From contig OZ253956.1 of assembly GCA_965267355.1 (NCBI GenBank), forward strand, positions 62,001 through 126,000: DNA of 64,000 nt, written 5' to 3'. This stretch comes from GCA-002793235 sp965267355 (GTDB taxonomy: Bacteria; Bacteroidota; Bacteroidia; Flavobacteriales_E; Vicingaceae). Position numbers and translations under genes: made by a program. The notes under the pieces are model-generated. The model was not told the origin of the DNA. It did not search any database and saw only the letters and a list, made by a program, of their open reading frames with translations. Below are positions 1 to 8,107 of this stretch, piece after piece (position 1 is the first letter of the stretch; each line of letters begins with the position of its first letter).

Positions 1-1996
1 TACTAGATACTTGAACTTGTTTGGCAGCCCATGAGCTTAAATCTGCATCTGATTCAATAGCAAAATCAACTACTGAACTTATTGTTCCATTAGAAAGTGT
101 TATTACTAAAGAATCGTTTGGTGAACCAAAACCGCCACCGTTATAAAACCATCTTTCAAAATGGATGTAGGGGTCAGTATAAGTTGATAAATCAAAAACT
201 GGTGAAGTAAGCACTGTTACTCCTCCATCAATATCATCATCTCCAGCATTTCCTCCACCATTACCAGTAACATAAGCTTGATCTAAACAATCATTTTGCG
301 AATCATCATCAGGGTTTGAATCATTTCCTCCATTTGTAGTTCCTACAGGTTCACCTCTTTCCCAATCACCAGTAGAAGGATTCCCAGAAACTGACCAACC
401 TAAATCAAATACAAAATCATCATAATAACCATCATTCAACTGATAAACATAAGGATTTCCAGAAGATTGTAAATTCTGATTGGTTAGACAAAGTGGTTGA
501 TGCCCCCATTTTGCAATTTGAATATCGTACATAGTTTCTTCAACCCCTGAAATAGAAAAATTTCCTGCCCCATCAGTTTGAACAGTGGCATTAAAACTTG
601 AATTGGATATTCTTACATTGGCATTTGCAATAGGATTTGATGTTACTGATTCTATAACTTGTCCTTGCAAGGTAAAGGTAACTGAAGGAACCAATTCAAC
701 ATTTAATAAATTAGTAACACCATTTGTTAAGCTAACATTAGTTATTGTTTTGGTTTTGTATCCAAATTTTGAAAAAGTAACATCATAATTTCCTGCTGTA
801 GCAATACCTGTTTGGTAATCACCAATAATATTAGTGTTAGTTGATGTTGAAGTGCTTACTATATCTATTTGCACATTATCTATCGGATTAGTAGTTAATG
901 AATCGGTAACTTTTCCCTCCAGGAAACATGCTCGAGTATAGTTCGCCCCCAAAACATATAACCCATTTTCCATATCACTTGCTATAATTAATCCTGAAGG
1001 TAGGTACGGATAAACACCCCAACAACCATTAAAATCAAATCCACTAAATTGAGGCGAAGTATCATAATTACCAACCTCAATCATGAGTGAGGGATTACTA
1101 ACATCATGAATAGTAACTCCATCTCTATAATAAGAAGTAATTAAATAGTCATTCATAAAAAATGTATTGTGTGGTATTACATTTTGACCAGGGCTTGATT
1201 GAACCCTATCTAACTCACTGATATTAGACAAGTTACTAACATCATAAGAAGCTATAAAGCCATTCCCTACCTCATCTGTCGTAAATAAAGTTTGATTATC
1301 ATCAGAAGGCCAACAGTTATGAGATGTAAAACTTGGTGTATTATTAGTAGCCATTGTAATTGGATTAGCCTTGTTAGAAACGTCTATAACTGCAAAAAAA
1401 CCATCATTAACACAACCAGCCCATAATGTGTCTCCTCTTGCCATCCCATCATGAATATAATAATCATCATATAAACCAACTTCTACTGGATTTTGAGGGT
1501 CTACATTCAAATCTAAAATAATTGCTCCTCCTGTAAGATAATTGGCTCCCATAATGTAGCAATAACCATTTTCATCAATGTATAAATCATGTGCTGTTTG
1601 AAAAGGGTATGCACTCCCCGTAAATTGATATACATCTGAAGGAGTAATTGCCCCTGGCAGATTAGACATGTCTATAATCTTTAATCCATTCCCTCCTTCA
1701 TTTACAATGTAAGCATGTTTATTCCATACTTTTAAATCTCGCCAAATAGTATTTGCTCCTGAAGAATAAAATACCTCAACAGGACTACTTGGTGTTGATA
1801 TATCTACTATGGATGTACCATCTTGCAATCCAACTAAAGCGTATTCTTTACCTGTTGTATCAACATATCCCCAAATATCGCTCAAATCTCCATGCCCTGA
1901 GTAAGGAAGCTGTCCAATCAAACTCATATTGAGCTGTGCATTAACTACAAAAACCTGCATAAAAATTGCAAGACAAAAAAGTAATCGTTTATACAT
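1..1996 (-). CDS. LVIVD-repeat secreted protein, choice-of-anchor type (3' end outside window)
   Basis: The minus frame is open from an ATG at 1996 to the window edge, giving 665 codons without a stop. It begins with a signal peptide (MYKRLLFCLAIF, ending near VVNA). The next 320 or so residues carry repeated blocks of the form 'DISxPxxPVEVxxY' and 'HDLYIDENGYCY', typical of the LVIVD/choice-of-anchor-B beta-propeller family. Two carboxypeptidase-like regulatory (beta-sandwich) domains follow, beginning near 'FLEGKVTDSLTTNPI' and 'FTLQGQVIESVTSNPI'. The last part resembles a jelly-roll adhesive domain with acidic stretches. A type IX sorting domain would be expected beyond the window but cannot be seen. 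Likely an exported surface or secreted protein; substrate unknown. Confidence 0.85.
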   Translation of the reverse strand, partial: MYKRLLFCLAIFMQVFVVNAQLNMSLIGQLPYSGHGDLSDIWGYVDTTGKEYALVGLQDGTSIVDISTPSSPVEVFYSSGANTIWRDLKVWNKHAYIVNEGGNGLKIIDMSNLPGAITPSDVYQFTGSAYPFQTAHDLYIDENGYCYIMGANYLTGGAIILDLNVDPQNPVEVGLYDDYYIHDGMARGDTLWAGCVNDGFFAVIDVSNKANPITMATNNTPSFTSHNCWPSDDNQTLFTTDEVGNGFIASYDVSNLSNISELDRVQSSPGQNVIPHNTFFMNDYLITSYYRDGVTIHDVSNPSLMIEVGNYDTSPQFSGFDFNGCWGVYPYLPSGLIIASDMENGLYVLGANYTRACFLEGKVTDSLTTNPIDNVQIDIVSTSTSTNTNIIGDYQTGIATAGNYDVTFSKFGYKTKTITNVSLTNGVTNLLNVELVPSVTFTLQGQVIESVTSNPIANANVRISNSSFNATVQTDGAGNFSISGVEETMYDIQIAKWGHQPLCLTNQNLQSSGNPYVYQLNDGYYDDFVFDLGWSVSGNPSTGDWERGEPVGTTNGGNDSNPDDDSQNDCLDQAYVTGNGGGNAGDDDIDGGVTVLTSPVFDLSTYTDPYIHFERWFYNGGGFGSPNDSLVITLSNGTISSVVDFAIESDADLSSWAAKQVQVSS

Positions 1997-2109
1997 ACTT
2001 GAAAAATTAAAAGAGTGCTTTGCAATTTACGATTTTGTATTGACTTTGCAATATCATATTCTACTAAAGGGTTGTATTGCTAAACAAACGGTATAAAACT
2101 TTAGATAAA

Positions 2110-2502
2110 CTATTCCTCTTCGTCCTTATCTGTAAATGCTGTCGGGAGCAGCTCAATTCCTCTCTTTTGAGCTATTTTAATCAGAAAAGGAATAAGTAAA
2201 CTTGCTCCTGGTATTAATGCAAAAGGTACTCCAATACCAAGCATTTTAAGCAAATCATACACTTGTGTTCTTAACTCCTTCTCTTCCTCAGGAGTTACTT
2301 TACCTTCTTTGATGTATTTTACAAATATTTTTGAAGCAATCTGAGTTTCGTTAGCTTCTACCTTCATACTGTAAACAAAAGATTGGATGGCCTTTTTTGT
2401 TTTATCCCGATGTACCTTGATTTTAGCTACAAATTCTATATCTCCTGCTTGTTCAAAAACAGATAAATCTAATTCTTCAACCTGAGAATTTTTAGGCTTC
2501 AT
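2110..2502 (-). CDS. LETM1-like domain protein
   Basis: 130 residues with no signal peptide. The C-terminal half (about residues 70-122) has 'VTPEEEKELRTQ' followed by 'GIGVPFALIPGASLLIPFL' and 'KRGIELLPTAF', the ribosome-binding-like core of LETM1 family proteins. In mitochondria that core belongs to an ion-exchange and ribosome-associated protein; the bacterial short forms have no settled role. The single hydrophobic stretch (about 88-108) could be a membrane anchor. It lies 1 nt downstream of the LysM protein gene, so the two are probably cotranscribed with guaA. The family call is good; the function is unknown. Confidence 0.75.
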   Translation of the reverse strand: MKPKNSQVEELDLSVFEQAGDIEFVAKIKVHRDKTKKAIQSFVYSMKVEANETQIASKIFVKYIKEGKVTPEEEKELRTQVYDLLKMLGIGVPFALIPGASLLIPFLIKIAQKRGIELLPTAFTDKDEEE

Positions 2503-2503
2503 A

Positions 2504-4345
2504 TCACCTTAACTTTTGTATGGAGTAATCATAAAACCTCAATAAATTGGTAGTTTTATTTTCAAACCCACTTTCAATACCGGTTTTCATAAAATGAATT
2601 GTGATTGATTTACCTTGATAAGGTTGAGTAATAGATTCTGAAAACACAGTACCATATTGAATAAAATAATTACCAAAAAATTGGCCAATATCATATCCTA
2701 AAATGCTGTTATTTGAAGGGTAAGTATTGTTAGTTTCAATATAACCAGTGATAAAATCTTGTGTTAAAGAATCCTCTTCGTTAATATTTTGTGGATTACA
2801 ATAATGTACATTTAAACGCTGAAAATAATCTAAATCAATGTTTTCAAATTTCACCCACTCTTCTAGCCCAATTAAAGTTACTTTATAATCTTCATAACCT
2901 CTTTTGTTTAAAGTAGTTATTAAGTAACTAAACAGACTAGTTACAAAACTCTGATTAGAGTTAGGTATAAATACTACATTATTTTTTGTTGCTGAAAACT
3001 GACTGGTAATTGCATCAAAATTAGTCGTTACATTTATCTTCTTAATTACTGAATAAATATTAGTGTCATTTGAATTTTGAGTTAACGTTTTGGCATAATT
3101 AGTTAAATAAATATCCACCAGTGCTCTTTCTTTGGCATCTTCACAATCAACAACTAATAGGTTTTCTGTTTTAAAACTATCTGCTACCATATTAACAATA
3201 GGTTCAATTATTGATGTTTTAGAGGGTATTACTTTAAAGATATAAGGGTTACCCAATAGTATTTTATTACTTTGTTTTACAGGGCTTATTAAAGGAATTT
3301 TGTACTCCTTTGCAAAATCAGCAACCAAATCAAAGTTGGTATGATATAAAGGACCTACAATAAAATCAAACTCTTTAAATTCTGGTTTTAAAAGTAATGA
3401 CTTGATTCTAGCTGTATCATTTCCTTTAGTATCATAAACATATATCTTAAACTTACAGCTATCAGAAGATAACTCGTTTAATGCTTTAACAAAACCATTA
3501 TAAAATTCAATGGCAAACTTTGAACGAGGATAGATCTCCTTCTTGTCTAATGCATTTCTTTTCTCAGCTATTTCATCATTTTCATCTAAATAAAATGGTA
3601 ATAAAAGACCAACAGAATATATTGGTTTTTTGTTAATTAAAATACTATCCAAATTTAATTCTAAGGCAGTTATAGAAGAATCAGCACTCTGATTGCTACC
3701 TTCGATTAATTCTTGTTTTTTTATTGGTATATAAATAGTTTCTCCTTCTCTTAACCCTTGTGTTAATCCTCCATTAACCTCCTTTATCACTTCAATACCA
3801 ACATCATACTGCTTACTAAGTGAATACAAGGTTTCTCCTTTACTAATGGTATGAGTTGGGTAATTCAATTTTGGTTGAACTTGCGTATTATTATCTGTTT
3901 TTAATTCTTTTACAGGTATCTTAATGCTTTGCCCTTCTTTTAATCCCTTTGAAAGTTCAGGGTTTGCTGAAATAATATCTTTTTGCTTAACAGCATATAA
4001 CTTTGCAATAGAATACAATGTTTGCTTCTTCTCAACAGTATGTGTTATGAAGTTTCCATCTATGTTGGCAGTTGGTTCTTCGTTCCTTTTTACAGGAATA
4101 AAAACCTTTTCATCAATACTTAAACCATCAGCTACTCCAGGGTTTTCTTTTTTAATTACCGATAAGGGAATATCATACTTTTTTCCAATAGCATAAAGCG
4201 ATTCACCCTTTTTAACGATGTGAATATAATACTCTTTACCTTTAATCTGATGTACTTGTAAAGAATCGGTTTGGGCAAATGTTGTTGTAACATTTAAAAC
4301 CAATAATAAAAGGAAACTATATGTAATTAGTTTTTTGATAATCAA
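2504..4345 (-). CDS. LysM protein with periplasmic-binding-protein-like domain
   Basis: 613 residues. A signal peptide (residues 1-25, cut near TFAQ) is followed by three LysM modules at about 39-86, 99-146 and 163-209, each with the 'KKGESLYAIxKxY...IPV' pattern that binds peptidoglycan glycan chains. From about 243 to the end there is a type 1 periplasmic-binding fold ('VGLLLPFYLDEND', 'FIVGPLYHTNFDLVADFAKE', 'IPLISPVKQSNK'), related to Leu/Ile/Val-binding proteins and LpoA-like factors. No permease genes lie nearby, so a cell-wall regulatory role is more likely than solute import. It starts 10 nt downstream of guaA and lies in the same transcription unit. Confidence 0.85.
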   Translation of the reverse strand: MIIKKLITYSFLLLLVLNVTTTFAQTDSLQVHQIKGKEYYIHIVKKGESLYAIGKKYDIPLSVIKKENPGVADGLSIDEKVFIPVKRNEEPTANIDGNFITHTVEKKQTLYSIAKLYAVKQKDIISANPELSKGLKEGQSIKIPVKELKTDNNTQVQPKLNYPTHTISKGETLYSLSKQYDVGIEVIKEVNGGLTQGLREGETIYIPIKKQELIEGSNQSADSSITALELNLDSILINKKPIYSVGLLLPFYLDENDEIAEKRNALDKKEIYPRSKFAIEFYNGFVKALNELSSDSCKFKIYVYDTKGNDTARIKSLLLKPEFKEFDFIVGPLYHTNFDLVADFAKEYKIPLISPVKQSNKILLGNPYIFKVIPSKTSIIEPIVNMVADSFKTENLLVVDCEDAKERALVDIYLTNYAKTLTQNSNDTNIYSVIKKINVTTNFDAITSQFSATKNNVVFIPNSNQSFVTSLFSYLITTLNKRGYEDYKVTLIGLEEWVKFENIDLDYFQRLNVHYCNPQNINEEDSLTQDFITGYIETNNTYPSNNSILGYDIGQFFGNYFIQYGTVFSESITQPYQGKSITIHFMKTGIESGFENKTTNLLRFYDYSIQKLR

Positions 4346-4355
4346 TATTAAACAA

Positions 4356-5882
4356 TTATTCCCATTCGATTGTTGCTGGTGGTTTAGAGCTTATATCATA
4401 AACTACTCTATTAACTCCTTTAACCTTATTAATTATTTCGTTAGATGTTTTTGCTAAAAATTCATAGGGTAAATGACACCAATCAGCAGTCATTCCATCT
4501 GTAGATTCCACTGCTCTTAACGCTACAGCTTGCTCATAGGTTCTTTCATCACCCATTACTCCAACTGATTGTACCGGCAATAATATTGCTCCAGCCTGCC
4601 AAACTTCATCGTATAAATTCGCTTTCTTCAATCCACTAATAAAAATATGATCAACCTCTTGCAAAATCTGTACCTTTTCTGGTGTAATATCACCTAAAAT
4701 ACGAATTGCCAAACCAGGCCCTGGAAAAGGATGTCTTCCAAGAAGTTCTTCGTTTAGCCCCATAGAACGACCAACTCTTCTTACTTCATCTTTAAACAAC
4801 AAACGCAATGGCTCTACTATTTTTAGCTTCATATAATCTGGTAAACCTCCAACATTATGATGTGATTTAATAGTTGCTGAGGGTCCTCCAGTAGCAGAAA
4901 CCGATTCAATTACATCAGGATAGATTGTTCCTTGTGCCAACCATTTAACATCTTCAATTAAATGTGCTTCTTCATCAAAAACGTCTATAAAAACTTTACC
5001 TATTGCTTTACGTTTCGCTTCAGGATCTGAAACACCTGATAAAGCAGAATAAAATTTATTTTTAGCATTAACACCTTTAACGTTTAATCCTAAATGTTTG
5101 TATTGGTCTAATACACTTTCAAATTCGTTTTTTCTCAGCAAACCGTTATCTACAAAAATGCAGTAAAGGTTCTCTCCAATTGCCTTATTTAATAGTACTG
5201 CCGCAACTGTACTATCAACTCCACCAGACAAGCCCAATACAACCTTGTCATTACCTATTTTATCTTTTAGCTCTTGAACAGTCGTTTCTACAAAGTTATT
5301 TGGTGTCCAGTTTTGAGCTACTTTGGCAATATTTACTAAAAAATTCTGTAGAAGTTTTGTTCCATCTTTAGTGTGATAAACCTCAGGGTGGAACTGTATA
5401 GCATAAGTATCTTCACCTTTGATATGATACGCAGCATTAGTAACATCTTCAGTACTTGCAATACATTCATAATTATCAGGTAAAGAAAGTATAGTATCAG
5501 AATGGCTCATCCAAACTTGGCTACCCTCATTTATATCTTCAAACAAAGGGTTATTAGTAATCATAGTTAGGTTTGCTCTACCGTATTCTCTGGTAGAAGA
5601 AGCTCCTACTTCCCCTCCAAAAAAATGTGCTAAGTATTGTGCTCCATAACAAATCGCTAATAGTGGTTTCTTTCCTTTTATTTCTGACAGATCTACCTTG
5701 GGAGCATCTTCACCCCTTACGGAATGAGGTGACCCAGAAAGTATCACCGCTTTAAAATCATCAACCTTATAATTTTCTCCATTAAAAGGATGAATCTCAC
5801 AATAAATATTTAACTCTCTCACTCTACGAGCAATCAATTGTGTTACCTGAGATCCAAAATCTAAAATCAATACTTTTTCCAT
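4356..5882 (-). CDS. guaA: GMP synthase (glutamine-hydrolysing)
   Basis: 508 residues, full family length. It converts XMP to GMP with ATP and glutamine in the cytoplasm, the last step of guanylate synthesis. The class I amidotransferase triad is visible as Cys78 (LLAICYGAQ), His165 and Glu167 (QFHPEVYH). The ATP pyrophosphatase P-loop SGGVDS lies at 219-224, and the dimerisation domain ends in 'PPATIEWE'. The ATG at 5882 gives the conserved start 'EKVLILDFGSQ'. A TATCTTTG element ends 4 nt before this ATG, so the mRNA may have almost no leader. First gene of a unit with the LysM and LETM1-like genes. Confidence 0.98.
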   Translation of the reverse strand: MEKVLILDFGSQVTQLIARRVRELNIYCEIHPFNGENYKVDDFKAVILSGSPHSVRGEDAPKVDLSEIKGKKPLLAICYGAQYLAHFFGGEVGASSTREYGRANLTMITNNPLFEDINEGSQVWMSHSDTILSLPDNYECIASTEDVTNAAYHIKGEDTYAIQFHPEVYHTKDGTKLLQNFLVNIAKVAQNWTPNNFVETTVQELKDKIGNDKVVLGLSGGVDSTVAAVLLNKAIGENLYCIFVDNGLLRKNEFESVLDQYKHLGLNVKGVNAKNKFYSALSGVSDPEAKRKAIGKVFIDVFDEEAHLIEDVKWLAQGTIYPDVIESVSATGGPSATIKSHHNVGGLPDYMKLKIVEPLRLLFKDEVRRVGRSMGLNEELLGRHPFPGPGLAIRILGDITPEKVQILQEVDHIFISGLKKANLYDEVWQAGAILLPVQSVGVMGDERTYEQAVALRAVESTDGMTADWCHLPYEFLAKTSNEIINKVKGVNRVVYDISSKPPATIEWE

Positions 5883-5886
5883 CCGG

Positions 5887-5894
5887 CAAAGATA
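5887..5894 (-). promoter_or_regulatory. Putative -7 element of the guaA promoter
   Basis: On the minus strand the sequence reads TATCTTTG, an exact match to the Bacteroidota -7 consensus TAnnTTTG, followed by CCGG and the guaA ATG. No good TTTG is found 19 nt upstream, so the -33 element is weak or absent. Transcription would start at or within a few bases of the start codon. Confidence 0.4.
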
Positions 5895-6015
5895 AAACTA
5901 AACATACAAGAACATAACTTTTGGTTTATCATCTTCTTGTTTTTTCAAGTTTACTTATCAACAGGTGTTTAAAAAATTTAAACTAACCTTAACATTTACA
6001 ACATATTATAAGTAT

Positions 6016-6023
6016 TATATTTG
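6016..6023 (+). promoter_or_regulatory. Putative -7 element upstream of the type IX cargo gene
   Basis: TATATTTG matches TAnnTTTG exactly. The -33 region is poor (no TTTG at the expected 19-nt spacing). The predicted start near 6028 would leave a leader of about 64 nt before the ATG at 6092. A perfect 12-bp palindrome lies directly downstream. Confidence 0.45.
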
Positions 6024-6035
6024 TACAACGTTGTA
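6024..6035. promoter_or_regulatory. Perfect 12-bp palindrome at the predicted transcription start
   Basis: TACAACGTTGTA is its own reverse complement and directly abuts the -7 element TATATTTG, so it would overlap the transcription start. The position fits a repressor operator. No regulator is identified and chance cannot be excluded. Confidence 0.3.
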
Positions 6036-6037
6036 AA

Positions 6038-6085
6038 ATGATTACCTACAGGAGTGTTTCCGAAACCATTTTTCAGCGAACCTAA
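6038..6085 (+). other. Possible 15-codon upstream reading frame
   Basis: An ATG at 6038 opens a 15-codon frame (MITYRSVSETIFQRT) that stops with TAA 6 nt before the ATG of the downstream secreted protein. It begins about 10 nt after the predicted transcription start. It could be a leader peptide or a chance frame; there is no coding evidence beyond position. Confidence 0.2.
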
Positions 6086-6091
6086 TTAACC

Positions 6092-8098
6092 ATGTTTTTT
6101 CGAGTAGTACTTTTTGGTATTATTCTGTTTATCGTGAATCCTTTGAGAAGTCAGATTACCGAATCATTTGACTCATGGGTTGATGGTACTTATGGAGGTG
6201 TTGCTTCAGCAACATTACCTAGTGGAAATTGGGAAAGCAATAATTCATTAGCAGGTACTACTAACCCCAGAACTGGTGCAAAGTGCGTGCGTTTTAATGA
6301 TGATAGTGGGAGTAATGAATATCTAGAATATCAAGGTACAGATGGCAATGGTAAAGATAATGGTTTAGGCACCATTTCATTTTGGTATCGCCATTGGGAT
6401 GGTGACGGCTCTTCAGTGCAATTTCAAGTACAGTATAATCAATCAGGTGGTGGATGGACTAATATTGGTGGTGTTGTAAATGTTACATCAACAACTTATG
6501 CCCAATTTTCAGCTACACCAAATATTACTGGAGATGATATATTGGTTAGAGTCATTTCAATTGCTGACGCAGAAAGGTTATGTATTGATGATTTTGAGAT
6601 GACCGATAATGCAGCCCCTTGTACTCCAGCATCAGAGCCCTCTGTAAATGCAAGTGGTTATTCTTTTACTAATGTTGGTTGTAATGGTTTTACAATATCT
6701 TGGACCAGTCCGATAGCAAATGACAGTAGTTTAGTGGTAATGAGATCAGGAAGCGATGTAACTACTGACCCTGTTGATGGAACTGTTTATAATGCCAATT
6801 CAAATTTTGGATCTGGAAGTGATATTGGAACTTCAGAATATGTTGTTTATAATGGAGCTGGAACTTCAGTTACAGTTACAGGGTTAAATGCTTCAACCAC
6901 CTATTACATTAATGTTTTTGAATATAATGGAGCTTCTACTTGCATTAACTACCGAACATCAGATGAAGCAAGCTCATCAGATGCAACTGTAGCGTGTGAT
7001 ACTTGTGCTTATATGACTTCCGCATTGATTAATAGTTGCGATAATGCTCCTTGTACTGAAGGGGATAACGAAATGCTATTCTTTAACTCTGGTAATTATT
7101 TTGTTGAAACCGATGCTTCTGGCATAACAGTTAATTATGGTTCTACTGCACCAGCATCAAACACTTATGCCGATGCTTTCACTACTAATTCTAACGCCAT
7201 TGATAGCATGAATGCTGATGTGGGGTGTTCTAATATATTTATAGATGCATCAACTGTATCTCACATACCGCCAAATTCTGCATTTCTAGTTCTAAATGAG
7301 ACCATTTGTGCCGATGCTTTTGATTGGTCATCCATTTGTGCTGCTATTAGTGGTAATGTTTATGTTTTATTCTCTAGCGATGCTACTTGGAGTGGTTTTG
7401 GTCAATTCTCTAATTCTCCACCTGCTTCAGGAAGACACTTTAGAACCACATTTGAAGGTTGCACTACTGACTATGTGTATGACGATAATTTACCAAGCGG
7501 AGATGGTGCTATTGTATATTGGGATGAAAATGGAGGTAATGCCGCTTCTTACGGAACTGATGGGTGCTCATTACCAACTACTGTTTTACCCATTGAGTTA
7601 TTATTATTTACTGGAGAAAATGTTGGCAATAAAAACATTCTGAACTGGACAACAGTTTCTGAAATAAACAACGATTTTTTTACTGTTGAAAAATCTAGTG
7701 ATGCCCTTATTTTCGATGAAATAGGAACTGTACTCGGGGCAGGGAATAGTAATTACCCCATAAATTATAGTTTTAATGACGACAATATAAGTTCCACTAT
7801 TAATTATTACAGATTAAAGCAAACTGATTTTGATGGGCAATTCTCATACTCTAATATTATTGCTATTAATAACAGCAATCAAAATTTTACAGTTTACGAA
7901 GCCAATGGTACCCTTCACATCTTCTCTAATAATGATATGAGTACTGAATTGAACATTTATGATGTGTCAGGGAAAATTGTATTGCAAACAACCATGAACT
8001 CATCAAAACAAATAAGCCTATCTGATTTTAATTCTGGGATATATATCCTAAAAATCGTCAATAGAAATCATACTTTCATTAAAAAAATGAAATTCTAA
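6092..8098 (+). CDS. Secreted protein with fibronectin III and type IX sorting domain
   Basis: 668 residues with an N-terminal signal peptide (residues 1-20, FFRVVLFGIILFIV). About 20-170 is a jelly-roll-like region ('TISFWYRHWDGDGSSVQFQV'). About 180-300 resembles a fibronectin type III domain ('VTVTGLNASTTYYINVFEYN'), and about 305-500 resembles a lamin-tail-like domain. The end is a classical type IX secretion substrate tail: 'TVLPIELLLFTGE' followed by 'NYYRLKQTDFDGQFSYSN' and a last 80-residue sorting domain ending 'GIYILKIV...KKMKF'. It would cross the outer membrane through the type IX system and be processed by PorU, encoded at 16-19.8 kb. The ligand or enzyme activity is not apparent. 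Confidence 0.9.
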   Translation: MFFRVVLFGIILFIVNPLRSQITESFDSWVDGTYGGVASATLPSGNWESNNSLAGTTNPRTGAKCVRFNDDSGSNEYLEYQGTDGNGKDNGLGTISFWYRHWDGDGSSVQFQVQYNQSGGGWTNIGGVVNVTSTTYAQFSATPNITGDDILVRVISIADAERLCIDDFEMTDNAAPCTPASEPSVNASGYSFTNVGCNGFTISWTSPIANDSSLVVMRSGSDVTTDPVDGTVYNANSNFGSGSDIGTSEYVVYNGAGTSVTVTGLNASTTYYINVFEYNGASTCINYRTSDEASSSDATVACDTCAYMTSALINSCDNAPCTEGDNEMLFFNSGNYFVETDASGITVNYGSTAPASNTYADAFTTNSNAIDSMNADVGCSNIFIDASTVSHIPPNSAFLVLNETICADAFDWSSICAAISGNVYVLFSSDATWSGFGQFSNSPPASGRHFRTTFEGCTTDYVYDDNLPSGDGAIVYWDENGGNAASYGTDGCSLPTTVLPIELLLFTGENVGNKNILNWTTVSEINNDFFTVEKSSDALIFDEIGTVLGAGNSNYPINYSFNDDNISSTINYYRLKQTDFDGQFSYSNIIAINNSNQNFTVYEANGTLHIFSNNDMSTELNIYDVSGKIVLQTTMNSSKQISLSDFNSGIYILKIVNRNHTFIKKMKF

Positions 8099-8107
8099 AC
8101 TAAAAAA

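Noticed and set aside
585..788. Plus-strand open frame of 67 codons
   Set aside because: It lies wholly within the LVIVD-protein gene on the minus strand, which has clear domains; no start context or homology.
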